Numbered from the stretch's first letter, positions 25,702 to 36,083 are shown. The stretch: 64,000 bases of DNA from Syntrophomonas wolfei subsp. methylbutyratica (GCF_001570625.1 NZ_BBQT01000010.1:44902-108901), one strand, 5' to 3'. Notes: generated by a model from the sequence alone, not told the origin. Program-made: numbers and translations.

Positions 25702-26931
25702 ATGAAAGAAGAACAAAGCAAGCCCGCCCCGGAATATTTATTGGGCAGCCCAGAACAGCAAAGTTGGATGAAGAAATATTTCTTCTCACCCCGCGGCCTC
25801 GGATTCTTAGAGCCAGGAATAGTAGGATTGGATGACGCTAAAATGAGCGCCTACAATGTTGCTAAATCTTCGTATCAGATCCGTCCCGATGTTTTTAACA
25901 TGAACTACCTCTCCAAAACCGTCGGCCTCGGTAAAGAGGAGATCATACAGCGGATGCAGCGGATGTACGAACAGCGCACCATCGTATTTGTTATGAATCC
26001 GGCGGTGTCTGTTTACGGTTGGGGTCTATATTATTGGATGGTCAAACTCAATGAAAACACCCCCCCCGAAGCCAAAGCCGAATTATCCGAATGGTTTCAA
26101 AACAAGGACGATATCTGCACTGGTTACGAATGCCAGGGGGATTTCGATTTCTACAACGGCAATCATATGAGGGTAATTGACAACCTTCTTTACGACGTTT
26201 TAGAACCGTGGAAAAACCGGCCGGAAGTTAAATACGTACATCTATGCCCTATCCGCCGCGACCTGCGTGAGTCGCATGTTAACCAGTTCGACTGCCCGGG
26301 CGACGGCTACCGCGAAGTTTTATGGGGCCCGGGTCAAATCGAAAAGCTGGCCCAGGTTCAAGACAAACTGGATCTCCCTGATCTGAAAATTATACAGGCC
26401 TTAAATGCTAAAAGACCCATGGAAGATTTCTTCGACTTCAAGGTGCTGGCTGAAGTATCCGGTCTGGACGAAAAGGCCATGCTGGACGGAATTAAAGAAT
26501 TGGTTGAAGTTAAACGCATCATCGTTCCTCTTTTCCACCTGAATTTTATGAAGTTGAACCTGACCAACCGTATGTTTGTTATCCGCCTGTTCCAAAACAT
26601 TCCCTGCTGCCGCAAAGCGGAAATCAGCGATGAATTATCAGCTATAAAGGAATTTAATACGGTTAAAGAATTCAGTGATTCCTTCTATGACATAATCTTG
26701 TGGGCCTACAACGAGATCACAGATATCCCGGCTTTAAGAGCTAAACTCAACTCCTACAGCGAGATCGAAGAGATTAAAGAAGCGGATATGACCCGCATGT
26801 ACCGGCGCTGGGTCTGCCGCCTGGATGATCAGAACGGTTACTGGGAAGAATGCGTATTTACCGATGACTTTCTACAGGACAGGACCCAGCCCGGTGGACC
26901 CGAATGTACAATCAGGAAGGGGGCTAAATAA
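25702..26931 (+). CDS. Lrp/AsnC-like protein of unknown function
   Basis: 409 residues with strong ribosome site. Two similar winged-helix-like segments can be seen (around residues 60-100: FNMNYLSKTVGLGKEEIIQR; and around 235-290: DFKVLAEVSGLDEKAMLDG). Each is followed by a beta-rich part, as in tandem Lrp/AsnC domains. It is first in a sigma-54-driven operon and ends 2 bases before the CoA-ligase subunit gene, so it probably works with it, either as a partner subunit or as a regulator. Assignment to the AsnC-like superfamily is tentative. Confidence 0.55.
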   Translation: MKEEQSKPAPEYLLGSPEQQSWMKKYFFSPRGLGFLEPGIVGLDDAKMSAYNVAKSSYQIRPDVFNMNYLSKTVGLGKEEIIQRMQRMYEQRTIVFVMNPAVSVYGWGLYYWMVKLNENTPPEAKAELSEWFQNKDDICTGYECQGDFDFYNGNHMRVIDNLLYDVLEPWKNRPEVKYVHLCPIRRDLRESHVNQFDCPGDGYREVLWGPGQIEKLAQVQDKLDLPDLKIIQALNAKRPMEDFFDFKVLAEVSGLDEKAMLDGIKELVEVKRIIVPLFHLNFMKLNLTNRMFVIRLFQNIPCCRKAEISDELSAIKEFNTVKEFSDSFYDIILWAYNEITDIPALRAKLNSYSEIEEIKEADMTRMYRRWVCRLDDQNGYWEECVFTDDFLQDRTQPGGPECTIRKGAK

Positions 26932-26933
26932 TT

Positions 26934-28361
26934 ATGAAGATTGATGCTCCACGCAAGTACGTAATTGACAACCTGAAACATTTCCTAAATCCCTCTTCAA
27001 TAGCTGTGGTGGGGGCTTCGCGCTACCCGGCCAAGGTGGGTTACAAAGTCATTCAAGGCCTGAAGGATTGGGGCTACCGCGGAGAAATCTATCCGGTTAA
27101 TCCCCGTGCTGACAAGGTTCATGGTTTAACAGCTTACAAGACAATAACCGATATTCCCGGACCGGTGGACCTGGTGTTTGTAGCTGTTCCGGCTCACCTG
27201 GTCAAGATGACTCTGGAACACGCGGTTGCCAAGAAAGCTAAAATCGTAGTCATCGCTACCAGCGCCTTCAAGGAAATCGGCCGCGGCGATTTGCAGGATC
27301 GTTTAACCCAATACTGCCGGGATAACAAGCTCCCGCTTTTCGGTCCCAATTTAGTAGGAATGGGCAGCCCCTATCTCAATTTTAATTGCGGCTTTATTCC
27401 ATATTTGCCTATAAAAGGACCGGTGGCTATGATTTCCCAGTCAGGGGCAAATCTGCTGGCTGCCCTGGGGAACTCAACCACCATGCATTTCGGGATGAGC
27501 TTTTTCGTGGGGCTGGGCAACAAGGCTGATGTGGACTTCTCTGAACTGATTGAATATGGCAATACCGATCCTCATACTAAGTCACTGGCCATCTATATCG
27601 AAGGTCTGGACTCCCCGACAGCCTTTGTCAAGGCCTGTACTTCGGTGGTTCCCAACAAACCTATAGTGGTTATAAAGGTGGGTGGGTCGGAAATCGGCGT
27701 CAAGGCAGCTTTTGCCCATACTGCCTCCGAAAACGAAGGCACCAGCGATGCTTTCTATGATCAGCTCTTCGAACAGTGCGGCGTAATCCGTGCCACCACT
27801 TTCCAGGAGTTTTTGGATATTTCACTAGCTCTGGGCTTGCAACCGGAATTGAAGGGAGACTGCGTAGCCATGATTACCAACGGCGGCGGTTCAGGCTTGC
27901 TATCCTGTGATCATTTTGAAAGACTTGGCCAGCCCATGCAGGAGTTAAGCTCGATTTCTCCCGACCTGGGATTAAGGATCAGGACTTACATGCCCATGTT
28001 CGGTTCTCCGCTTAATCCGGTTGACATCTCTGGAACCGCCAGCCCGGTTCATTACAAGGGAGCTCTGCGCCAGGCCATGCGCGACCCCAATGTGGATATG
28101 GTTTACTGCTCCATCTGTCCGACGGCGGTTACCGATGTCCCAGGAGTGGTTGATGTCGCTATTGAAATGTACGAAGCTTACAAACCCCTGGGTAAACCCT
28201 TTGTTATGGAATGTCAGGGTGGAGCCGAGTGCCTGGAAGCAATTATCCGATTAAGGAACCACGGCATTCCCGCCTATGCAACTCCTGAACAAGCGGTTAA
28301 CGCCATTGTAGCCCTGCGTAAATATTCCAAAATCAAAGAAAAGTTCTCGAAAAAGAAATAA
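26934..28361 (+). CDS. ADP-forming acyl-CoA synthetase, CoA-binding (alpha-type) subunit
   Basis: 475 residues. An N-terminal CoA-binding Rossmann domain (residues ~12-130, IAVVGASRYPAKVGYK) is followed by two succinyl-CoA-ligase-like flavodoxin folds (~145-460). His262 in AFAHTASENEG occupies the place of the phosphorylated histidine in ADP-forming acetyl-CoA synthetases. The ATP-grasp (beta) domain is absent and no separate beta gene lies next to it, so either a partner is encoded elsewhere or the protein has another CoA-dependent role. The sigma-54 promoter and syntroph-like context suggest activation of, or energy recovery from, organic acids (inference). Confidence 0.85.
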   Translation: MKIDAPRKYVIDNLKHFLNPSSIAVVGASRYPAKVGYKVIQGLKDWGYRGEIYPVNPRADKVHGLTAYKTITDIPGPVDLVFVAVPAHLVKMTLEHAVAKKAKIVVIATSAFKEIGRGDLQDRLTQYCRDNKLPLFGPNLVGMGSPYLNFNCGFIPYLPIKGPVAMISQSGANLLAALGNSTTMHFGMSFFVGLGNKADVDFSELIEYGNTDPHTKSLAIYIEGLDSPTAFVKACTSVVPNKPIVVIKVGGSEIGVKAAFAHTASENEGTSDAFYDQLFEQCGVIRATTFQEFLDISLALGLQPELKGDCVAMITNGGGSGLLSCDHFERLGQPMQELSSISPDLGLRIRTYMPMFGSPLNPVDISGTASPVHYKGALRQAMRDPNVDMVYCSICPTAVTDVPGVVDVAIEMYEAYKPLGKPFVMECQGGAECLEAIIRLRNHGIPAYATPEQAVNAIVALRKYSKIKEKFSKKK

Positions 28362-28415
28362 CTGAATTCATGAGCGTACCCTGGCGGAACCTCCAGCTTA
28401 GGGGAAGTCCTGAGT

Positions 28416-28545
28416 ATGGAAGTGGAAGTCTATCTATCACTCATTAAATAAAGTTCTATCTGCCAAAGGGATGGTTACTTCCGCAGGTGATGAGGGCGGT
28501 TTTGCTCCCTATCTTTCTTCAAATAAAGCCGCCCTGGAGGTAACC
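28416..28545 (+). pseudogene. Relic of an enolase gene
   Basis: Codons from ~28450 read [20 protein letters not shown] then SSNKAALEV, an unmistakable internal piece of enolase (the GDEGGFAP motif, around residue 200 of a ~430-residue enzyme). The preceding codons (VYLSLIK) match the previous helix but in another frame. Nothing else of the gene is present. The relic runs into the start of hppA copy 2, whose ribosome site lies in the same stretch. Confidence 0.8.
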
Positions 28546-28600
28546 ATTCCGGGACTTATGTTCAAGTCCAAAAAATACAGTAAGGAAGTGATTCGTCAAA

Positions 28601-31042
28601 ATGGAGGTTGTCTCTAGAAACAAAATCAGGACGATGCTGGGCAGTTTGCTTAGCTTTGTTTTATTACTGCTTTCACCGGCAATGGCGGTTGCTAGTGAGG
28701 CTAATTTGAAGATTCCTAATCTGAGCGCGGATCAAAACAGTTTGCTTTATGCAGGTATAGTGGTCTGTGCGTTGGGTATGCTGTTTGGTTTGTATCAATT
28801 TATGAAGGTCAAAAAATTGGTGGCTCATCAGTGCATGCTGGATGTAGCTCAAACCATTTATGAAACTTGTAAAACATATCTTATTCAACAGGGCAAGTTT
28901 ATTGCTATACTATTTGCTTTTATCAGCGTGTGTATAGCATTTTATTTTGGCTTCCTGCAGGAAATGCCGATTGCTTCGGTATTGTTCATCCTGATGTGGA
29001 CTGTGATAGGTATTCTCGGTTCTTACAGCGTAGCTTGGTATGGTATCCGCATGAATACCTTGGCTAACAGCAGGGTGGCATTTACCTCATTGGAAAGAAA
29101 ACCGCTCAAGCTCTTGAATATTGCTCTTGATGCCGGCATGAGCATAGGTGTACTTTTGGTCTGCGTTGAGCTAATCATGATGTTAATAATACTGTGCTTT
29201 GTTCCTCGCGAACTGGCCGGGGCCAGCTTTATCGGCTTTGCCGTTGGTGAATCCCTGGGGGCCAGTGCACTGCGTATTGCCGGCGGTATATTTACCAAGA
29301 TAGCCGACATCGGTGCCGACCTCATGAAAATCGTTTTTGGCATTAAAGAAGACGATCCGCGTAATCCCGGCGTTATTGCCGACTGTACCGGTGACAACGC
29401 AGGCGACAGCGTTGGGCCAACTGCCGATGGTTTCGAAACATATGGAGTTACAGGTGTTGCTCTGGTTACATTTATTGTATTGGCAGTGGCGCCGGCTTTG
29501 CAAACTACGCTGCTTACCTGGATATTTGCCATTCGTGTATTAATGGTTATTACCTCCATTTTTTCATTCTACATTAACAGAGTATTTAGCCAGGCTAAAT
29601 ATGGGAGCAAGGACGATTTCGATTTTGAAGCGCCCCTCAGCAGTCTGGTATGGATTACTTCCATTATTTCCATTGCGGTTACTTTTGGTGTCAGCTATTA
29701 CATTCTGGGACCGGGTGCAGGCACAGAAACTGCTCTGACACCTATCTGGTCTGTGCTGGCCCTGATTATCAGCTTTGGAACCCTGGCAGCAGCCTTGATA
29801 CCTGAATTCACTAAAATATTTACCAGTCCCAAGTCCCTGCATGTAGCGGAAGTTGTCAAAGCTTCCCGCGAAGGCGGGCCTTCACTGAACATCCTGTCAG
29901 GTCTGGTGGCGGGTAACTTCAGCTCATTCTGGATTGGACTGGTTTTCGTGGGTATTATGTTCGGTGCCTATTATGCGAGTATACCGATTTCCCACTATAT
30001 AATGAGTTACTCTTCCATATTTGCATTTGGTCTGGTGGCTTTCGGCATGCTGGGTATGGGCCCGGTAACCATTGCAGTTGACAGTTATGGCCCGGTAACC
30101 GATAATGCTCAGTCCATCTATGAACTCTCCCTGATTGAAGAAATAAAAGACATTGACAAGGAAATCCAAAAAGAATTTGGCTTTAAGCCCGATTTCGATA
30201 AAGGTAAATACTATCTGGAAGCCAACGACGGCGCCGGCAATACCTTCAAGGCAACTGCCAAACCGGTATTGATTGGTACTGCTGTGGTGGGTGCTACCAC
30301 CATGATCTTCTCCCTGATTCTGGTTATAAAGAATGTATTGGGAGTTGAACCGGCCACCATCCTTACTCTGCTTAATCCATACACCATTTTAGGATTCTTA
30401 TGCGGCGGGGCGGTAATCTACTGGTTTACCGGGTCTTCCACCCAGGCAGTTACCACCGGAGCCTACCGGGCGGTTGAGTATATCAAGAATAATATCAACC
30501 TGGAAGAAGCGGCCAACGTAAAAGCCAACACCGAAAAATCCAAAGAAGTGGTAAAAATCTGCACCCAGTATGCACAGTCGGGTATGTTCAATATCTTTAT
30601 CGCCATATTCTCCTTTGCTCTGGCCTTTGCTTGCCTTTCCGCACCTCAGGCCGGTAATTCTCAACCAGTTGCCTTCTTTGTGGCTTACCTTATTTCCATA
30701 GCAGTCTTTGGTTTATTCCAGGCGGTCTTTATGGCCAATGCCGGCGGCTGCTGGGATAATGCTAAAAAAGTGGTTGAAGTGGACCTCAAGGAAAAAGGCA
30801 CTCCTTTGCATGAGGCTTCAGTAGTGGGCGATACCGTAGGTGATCCTTTTAAAGATACTTCTTCAGTAGCCTTAAATCCGATTATCAAGTTCACCACCCT
30901 GTTTGGATTGCTGGCCATGGAAATAGCCATATCTGAAACCTTCAGAGACATAGCTCCTTATGTCGGCGGCGCTTTCCTTACCATTGCCATAATCTTTGTG
31001 TGGCGTACATTCTACGGTATGAGAATACCAAGCGGCAAGTAA
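28601..31042 (+). CDS. hppA: Membrane-bound H+-translocating pyrophosphatase, K+-independent type, copy 2
   Basis: 813 residues, closely similar to the protein at 17258 along its whole length, with the same [19 protein letters not shown] core, the same altered [11 protein letters not shown] motif, and Lys550 in GNTFKAT marking a K+-independent, probably proton-pumping enzyme. The ribosome site is AAGGAAG. The main differences lie in the signal-like N-terminus and in periplasmic or cytoplasmic loops. Having two copies suggests separate regulation or a dosage need for pyrophosphate-driven proton pumping. Confidence 0.93.
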   Translation: MEVVSRNKIRTMLGSLLSFVLLLLSPAMAVASEANLKIPNLSADQNSLLYAGIVVCALGMLFGLYQFMKVKKLVAHQCMLDVAQTIYETCKTYLIQQGKFIAILFAFISVCIAFYFGFLQEMPIASVLFILMWTVIGILGSYSVAWYGIRMNTLANSRVAFTSLERKPLKLLNIALDAGMSIGVLLVCVELIMMLIILCFVPRELAGASFIGFAVGESLGASALRIAGGIFTKIADIGADLMKIVFGIKEDDPRNPGVIADCTGDNAGDSVGPTADGFETYGVTGVALVTFIVLAVAPALQTTLLTWIFAIRVLMVITSIFSFYINRVFSQAKYGSKDDFDFEAPLSSLVWITSIISIAVTFGVSYYILGPGAGTETALTPIWSVLALIISFGTLAAALIPEFTKIFTSPKSLHVAEVVKASREGGPSLNILSGLVAGNFSSFWIGLVFVGIMFGAYYASIPISHYIMSYSSIFAFGLVAFGMLGMGPVTIAVDSYGPVTDNAQSIYELSLIEEIKDIDKEIQKEFGFKPDFDKGKYYLEANDGAGNTFKATAKPVLIGTAVVGATTMIFSLILVIKNVLGVEPATILTLLNPYTILGFLCGGAVIYWFTGSSTQAVTTGAYRAVEYIKNNINLEEAANVKANTEKSKEVVKICTQYAQSGMFNIFIAIFSFALAFACLSAPQAGNSQPVAFFVAYLISIAVFGLFQAVFMANAGGCWDNAKKVVEVDLKEKGTPLHEASVVGDTVGDPFKDTSSVALNPIIKFTTLFGLLAMEIAISETFRDIAPYVGGAFLTIAIIFVWRTFYGMRIPSGK

Positions 31043-31071
31043 AGAATATAGCTGTAAATTAAAGAAACGTC

Positions 31072-31102
31072 AAGCCCCACAGCATTTGCGGTTGTGGGGC
31101 TT
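31072..31102 (+). terminator. Intrinsic terminator after hppA copy 2
   Basis: The stem AGCCCCACA/TGTGGGGCT is followed by TTCCTC. The stem is strong, the T tract weak. Confidence 0.75.
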
Positions 31103-31463
31103 TCCTCTATTATGGGGATTTCTATATCTAAATCTAAGATGAGGGGTTAAACCTGTACGGCAGTAATTTGCTTAAATGGTGGAGCAGGTCAGCGGGGCAG
31201 AATTTCCTGGAGAAAAGAACAGAGTTTTTCGCTTTTGGTTTATCCATTATAAAGCGAGAGATCGATAGGTATGATTCCCCTGTGTTTAAGAAGTGTGGCG
31301 GTGATTTCATCCGGCTTAAACAGCAAAATGAATGAATGAGGATATCGTTTTCCTTAAGACCCTGCCTCATACGCCTCAGTTTAAACCATAAATAACGTAC
31401 ATTAAAATCCGAAAAGCGTAGTTGTGAGGCTTTTTTACGATAACTAAACAGATGAAACCAGCG
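31103..31463. other. Intergenic region between convergent hppA and hyp operons
   Basis: No gene is accepted here. A second plus-strand hairpin (GCCTCA-TACGC at 31364-31374 pairing with GCGTA..TGAGGC at 31416-31430, then T6) could be a further terminator facing the hyp operon. The middle part reads like degraded coding sequence in the plus strand (about 60 codons without a start), not recognised. Confidence 0.45.
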
Positions 31464-32474
31464 CTAGCAGATGCGGGGAACATGCTCCCCTTCCAGTATG
31501 CCCAATATACGCTCGGCTCCCAGTTCGGTTTCAATTAAGACCAAACCAGCAGGTTCTGCTCTAACTTCCCCGATTATGGCAGCTTCCGCAGCTATGTCTA
31601 TTTTTTGCAATTCAGCAAGTATTTCTGCAGCCCTTTCTGGGGCTAAAACAATTACCATCTTCCCCTCATTGGCCATATAAAGCGGGTCCATTCCCAGCAT
31701 ATCACAGGCCCCGGCAACAGCCGGATTTACCGGTATATCTTCTTCCACCACCTTTATTCCCCGGCCGGACTGCCGGGCCAGTTCATTAAGAACCGTAGCC
31801 AGGCCACCCCGGGTGGGGTCGCGCATGCAGCGAACATTACCGCCAAAGGCTTCCAGAACTTGCCCTATACGGAAAAGCGGAGCACAGTCACTATTTACCG
31901 GAGTGGAAAAGCTCAAACCCTCCCGCCGGGCCATAATGGCCAGGCCGTGATCTCCCATAGTTCCACTGACCACTACCAGATCTCCCGGCTGGATACGCTG
32001 GGGCCGGTAATCGATACCTTCAGCTATCACTCCGATTCCAGTGGTATTGATAAAAATCCCATCCGCGCTTCCCTTTTCAACCACCTTGGTGTCACCCGTT
32101 ACCAGTTGCACACCTGCCTCCCTGGCCGTACGGGCCATCGATTGGGCTATTTGGATTAAGTCGGACATGGGCAAACCTTCTTCTATTATCAAGGCGGTCG
32201 ATAAAAAAAGAGGCTTGGCCCCACAGGCTACCAGGTCATTAACCGTCCCGCAAATGGAAAGCTTGCCTATGTCGCCCCCTGGAAAAAACAGAGGAGTAAT
32301 AACGAAGGAATCGGTAGTCATAACTACCCTGCCTGCCGGCAAATCAAGCAAAGCCCCGTCCAACATGGGCTCCAGGTAAGAATTATTCCACTCTTTTTTA
32401 AATATTTCCTCTACCAGTTGCTGGCTCATAAGGCCTCCACTGCCGTGAGCCAACAATACACGGTCTATCTTCAT
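31464..32474 (-). CDS. hypE: Hydrogenase maturation protein HypE
   Basis: 336 residues. A PurM-like ATPase that dehydrates the carbamoyl group on its own C-terminal cysteine to thiocyanate, supplying cyanide ligands for the [NiFe] active site. The sequence shows the HGSGG start motif, TTDSF, GTVNDL, DPTRGGLAT and the terminal PRIC, so the catalytic cysteine is present. It is the last gene of the hyp operon, directly abutting hypD. Confidence 0.97.
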   Translation of the reverse strand: MKIDRVLLAHGSGGLMSQQLVEEIFKKEWNNSYLEPMLDGALLDLPAGRVVMTTDSFVITPLFFPGGDIGKLSICGTVNDLVACGAKPLFLSTALIIEEGLPMSDLIQIAQSMARTAREAGVQLVTGDTKVVEKGSADGIFINTTGIGVIAEGIDYRPQRIQPGDLVVVSGTMGDHGLAIMARREGLSFSTPVNSDCAPLFRIGQVLEAFGGNVRCMRDPTRGGLATVLNELARQSGRGIKVVEEDIPVNPAVAGACDMLGMDPLYMANEGKMVIVLAPERAAEILAELQKIDIAAEAAIIGEVRAEPAGLVLIETELGAERILGILEGEHVPRIC

Positions 32475-33551
32475 CTAATTTCTCTCCTTTGCTGGGGTAT
32501 AACGATAATAAGCGGCACAAGCCCCTTCATGGGAGACCATGCAAGGGCCAACCGGTTTCAAGGGGGTACATCCCCGGCCAAAGAGTAAACACTCCCGGGG
32601 GCTGATTTTGCCCGTAAGTACCTCCCCGCAGGAACAACCCTTAATAGGTAGATCTGCAATTTGGGGAAGCTGAAACTTTTTGGCTGCATCCAAGAACTCA
32701 TAGGCTGAGCGCAATTTCAGCCCGCTGCCGGGGATAGGCCCCAGACCTCTCCAACGGGCTTCCTCCGGCTGAAAAATCCGCTCGAGCAGTTCCACCGCTA
32801 CCGGATTGCCTTCTTTCCTCACTACCCTACGGTACTGAATATCCGCCCGCGCTTCTCCCTGGCTCATTTGATGCAGGAGCATTATTATTCCTTCCAGTAT
32901 ATCCACGGTTTCAAAACCAGTGACAACACAAGGTTTGTGGTATTTGGCCGCCAGTAGTTCATAGGGTTTAAGACCGATTACCGCCGAAACATGCCCGGGA
33001 CAAATCAGCCCGTCCACCCTTATATCAGGATCGGAAAAAATAACTTCCAAAGCTGGAGGTACCAGCTTATGGTAAGAGAGTAGCGAGAAATTATTTATCC
33101 TTTCCCTTTCCGCCTGCTCCAGGCTAACCGCTATAGTCGGCGCCGTAGTTTCAAAGCCGATTCCTAAAAAAACTACTTCTCGTTCCGGGTTTTTACGCGC
33201 TATCTCCAGGGCATCCAAAGGCGAATAAACCACCCTTATATCGGCACCCCGGCTGCGCTCCTCCTGTAAGGAACTTTCACTTCCCGGCACCCTCATCATA
33301 TCGCCAAAAGTACAAAGGATAATTCCCGGTTCCCGACATAATTTAATTACCGCATCGATATCACCCTGGGAGGTTACACATACCGGGCAGCCCGGCCCGG
33401 AGAGCAGTTTAATGTTCGCCGGCACCATTTCTCTGATCCCGCTGCGGGCAATAGCCATGGTATGGGTTCCACAAACCTCCATCAAGGATACTTCCTGCTT
33501 ATAGCTTTGTATCTCCTGGAGTAATTCTTTCATATAAGTTTTATCATTCAT
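32475..33551 (-). CDS. hypD: Hydrogenase maturation protein HypD
   Basis: 358 residues. An iron-sulfur scaffold on which, with HypC, the Fe(CN)2CO unit is built. Conserved motifs are visible: CGTHT, GPGCPVC, GFETTAP, CPGHVSA, GFE, and the C-terminal cysteine-rich part with GCSCGEVL. Overlaps hypC by an ATGA junction, indicating translational coupling. Confidence 0.97.
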   Translation of the reverse strand: MNDKTYMKELLQEIQSYKQEVSLMEVCGTHTMAIARSGIREMVPANIKLLSGPGCPVCVTSQGDIDAVIKLCREPGIILCTFGDMMRVPGSESSLQEERSRGADIRVVYSPLDALEIARKNPEREVVFLGIGFETTAPTIAVSLEQAERERINNFSLLSYHKLVPPALEVIFSDPDIRVDGLICPGHVSAVIGLKPYELLAAKYHKPCVVTGFETVDILEGIIMLLHQMSQGEARADIQYRRVVRKEGNPVAVELLERIFQPEEARWRGLGPIPGSGLKLRSAYEFLDAAKKFQLPQIADLPIKGCSCGEVLTGKISPRECLLFGRGCTPLKPVGPCMVSHEGACAAYYRYTPAKERN

Positions 33552-33781
33552 ATACCCAACTCCCTGTATTTTTGCAGCTCTTTTAAGAGATCCATGGTTT
33601 CCACCGCCCGGCTTTCATCAATTATCTCCATGGCAAAACCGGCATGAACCAGGACGAATTGCCCTTTTTGCACCTCAGGGGTAAGTCTGATACTGATATC
33701 AAGCTGGTTACCGTCAACATCTACCTGAGCTACATCATGTTCCTTGATTTCCAGTATTTTACCCGGTACTCCCAGACACAT
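33548..33781 (-). CDS. hypC: Hydrogenase maturation chaperone HypC
   Basis: 77 residues starting MCLGVPGKI. The N-terminal Cys2 (after Met removal) binds the iron unit and contacts the large-subunit precursor. Family-typical length and a GQFVLVHAGFAMEII segment. Overlaps the end of hypF by 23 bases. Confidence 0.97.
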   Translation of the reverse strand: MCLGVPGKILEIKEHDVAQVDVDGNQLDISIRLTPEVQKGQFVLVHAGFAMEIIDESRAVETMDLLKELQKYRELGI

Positions 33782-36083
33782 TAGCTTTCACCTCACTTGC
33801 GATTATGGCCTGTCCCAGCGCTATTCCCCCATCACCCGGCGGAACCTGCTGCTGGTGATACACCTCAAAACCGGCTTTTTTTAAAGCCTCACTCAACTTG
33901 AAGAGCAGAATCTGGTTGTGAAAGGCCCCTCCGCTTAATACCACCCGGCTTAACCCGCTTTTCTCCCTGCTCCTGTCCAGAGCGGCCGTAAAAACATCCA
34001 CCAGGGTCAGGTGGAATTTCTGGGCTATGCCACCGACAGAAATACCCTTTTTGCGGTCAGCCAACAACTCCGGCCACATAGGAAGCAGATTCATTATTAG
34101 CATGCCGTTTTCATCATTCAAAGCATAGGAATAACTACCTCTTTGAGTATAATCGGCCCGGGCCTCCAGTTCAATTGCCGCCTGGCCTTCATAACGGTTC
34201 ACAATGCATATCCCCAAAACTGCCGCCACCGCATCAAAAAGCCGGCCACAGGATGAGGTCTGCAGTTCCCGCGTCCCCTTTTGCCAGCGCTGCAGCATTA
34301 GTTCCCTTTCTTCCTCGGGAAAAGCTGGAATCAAGTCACGGCTCAAAGCAGCCGCCTTTTCCCCAATAGCTGCCAGCAAGTACAACAGAGCCATACGATA
34401 CGGTCTTCGTGCCGTCAGATCTCCCCCGGGCAATGGCAGGTATTGCAAATGTCCCAAACGCGAAAACTGCCGGTAATCCCCTTGGAGTATTTCTCCACCC
34501 CAAACTGCCCCGTCAGTACCCCAGCCGGTACCATCGCAAATCAAACCCAATACCTCGCCCTGAAGCTGATTTTCCGCCATGGCCGAGGCCATATGGGCCC
34601 AATGATGCTGAATGGCTATCTTCTCCATATGCTCCTGTTCCCTGGCCCAGCGAGTAGTCTGGTAATTGGGATGCAGGTCATGAGCAATCACCTGCGGTTC
34701 AACCGCCAGCATGTTTTTAAAGCGTTCAATTCCATCCTGGAAATTACGAAAGTTAAGATAATGATTCAGATCTCCCCAATGCTGGCTTAAATAGGCCTCT
34801 CCCTGCCGGGTTATACAAAAGGTGTTTTTCATCTCCCCACCTACCGCCAAAACCGGAGATGAGCTGCTGGGAATCCTTATTCCTAACGGTACATAGCCTC
34901 GGGCACGGCGAAAAAGCTGGGGGGTATTAAGAGCAGTAACCCGCATTACGGAGTCATCACAGGGATTAAAAATATCCCGGTTGTGCAGCAGAAAATAATC
35001 GGCAATACCGGCCAACTTTTTCTGAGCGGTTTCATTTTCATATATCAAAGGTTCATCACTTATATTGGCACTGGTCATAACCAGGAGTTCCAGTTCGTCA
35101 TCAAAAAGAAGATAGTGCAACGGGGTGTAGGGGAGCATTATTCCCAGAGTGTTAAGACCCGGGTGAATCAAATCCTGTGGCAAATCAAGCTCTGTCCTGC
35201 TCTCCATTACCACAATCGGGGCCCGGCCGGAGGTCAAATGCTGTTCCTCCAGCTGGCTGATATGGCAATATTTACGGGCTGTTTCCAAATCCCGGGCCAT
35301 TAGCGCGAAGGGTTTAGCATCCCGGTGCTTGCGCTGTCGCAGGCAGCTTACCGCCTCCCGGTTGCGGGCATCAACCGCCAGGTGAAAGCCACCCAGGCCT
35401 TTAACCGCCAGAATACAGCCCTTTTTTAACAACTCCACCGCCCCTTGCGCCACCTCATTCCCATTGGAATCGAGCATAGAAATATGCGGCCCGCAAAGCG
35501 GGCAGGCATTGGGCTGGGCATGAAAACGCCGGTGTAATGGATTGTGATACTCCCTATCACATTCCGGGCACATGGTAAATTCCGCCATAGTGGTCTGGGC
35601 TCGGTCATAAGGCAGATCTTTTATTATAGTAAAGCGCGGCCCGCAATTGGTACAGTTGATAAAGGGATAAGCATAACGCCGGTCAACAGGATCCATTACC
35701 TCCCGCCGACAATCATGACATACCGCAATATCGGGCGATACCATAACCAGGAGTTCCTCCTGGCTTTCACTCTCCCGGATCTGAAAATCGCTGAAGCCCT
35801 GCGCTTCAATCTCCCGGAGCTGATAATCCCTGATCAGGGCCAGGGGCGGAGGTTCTGCCAGCAAACGGCGGGTAAATTCCCGCAAGCTTTCTTCCTCAGC
35901 TTCCACCTCCAGGAAAACCCCGGCGGAGGAATTTAATATCCAGCCCCTTATTCCCAATTCAGCAGCCAAGCGAAAAACGTGGGGACGAAATCCCACCCCC
36001 TGAACTATGCCGAATATTTTCATTTCATAAGCCAAGACTGCGGACGCTTCTTGCCTTGTACCTTCCATAATTTTTACATGCAC
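33759..36083 (-). CDS. hypF: Carbamoyltransferase HypF
   Basis: Up to 774 residues. Order of domains: acylphosphatase-like (~20-110, with GIVQGVGFRPHV), two zinc-finger motifs (CHDC, CTNC, CPEC, CPLC; ~120-200), YrdC-like (~210-400) and a Kae1-like domain with HHWAH (~490) and late GGAFHN and GDGGIALGQ motifs. It makes carbamoyl-AMP and transfers the carbamoyl group to HypE. The GTG at 36083 overlaps an AGGAAAGG site, so the true start may be the ATG at 36068 or slightly later. First gene of the hypFCDE block, 138 bases after the protease gene. Confidence 0.96.
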   Translation of the reverse strand: MHVKIMEGTRQEASAVLAYEMKIFGIVQGVGFRPHVFRLAAELGIRGWILNSSAGVFLEVEAEEESLREFTRRLLAEPPPLALIRDYQLREIEAQGFSDFQIRESESQEELLVMVSPDIAVCHDCRREVMDPVDRRYAYPFINCTNCGPRFTIIKDLPYDRAQTTMAEFTMCPECDREYHNPLHRRFHAQPNACPLCGPHISMLDSNGNEVAQGAVELLKKGCILAVKGLGGFHLAVDARNREAVSCLRQRKHRDAKPFALMARDLETARKYCHISQLEEQHLTSGRAPIVVMESRTELDLPQDLIHPGLNTLGIMLPYTPLHYLLFDDELELLVMTSANISDEPLIYENETAQKKLAGIADYFLLHNRDIFNPCDDSVMRVTALNTPQLFRRARGYVPLGIRIPSSSSPVLAVGGEMKNTFCITRQGEAYLSQHWGDLNHYLNFRNFQDGIERFKNMLAVEPQVIAHDLHPNYQTTRWAREQEHMEKIAIQHHWAHMASAMAENQLQGEVLGLICDGTGWGTDGAVWGGEILQGDYRQFSRLGHLQYLPLPGGDLTARRPYRMALLYLLAAIGEKAAALSRDLIPAFPEEERELMLQRWQKGTRELQTSSCGRLFDAVAAVLGICIVNRYEGQAAIELEARADYTQRGSYSYALNDENGMLIMNLLPMWPELLADRKKGISVGGIAQKFHLTLVDVFTAALDRSREKSGLSRVVLSGGAFHNQILLFKLSEALKKAGFEVYHQQQVPPGDGGIALGQAIIASEVKANVSGSTG

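Noticed and set aside
31134..31370. A 78-codon minus-strand frame
   Set aside because: The opposite strand looks equally coding-like, there is no ribosome site, and the sequence resembles degraded coding DNA.
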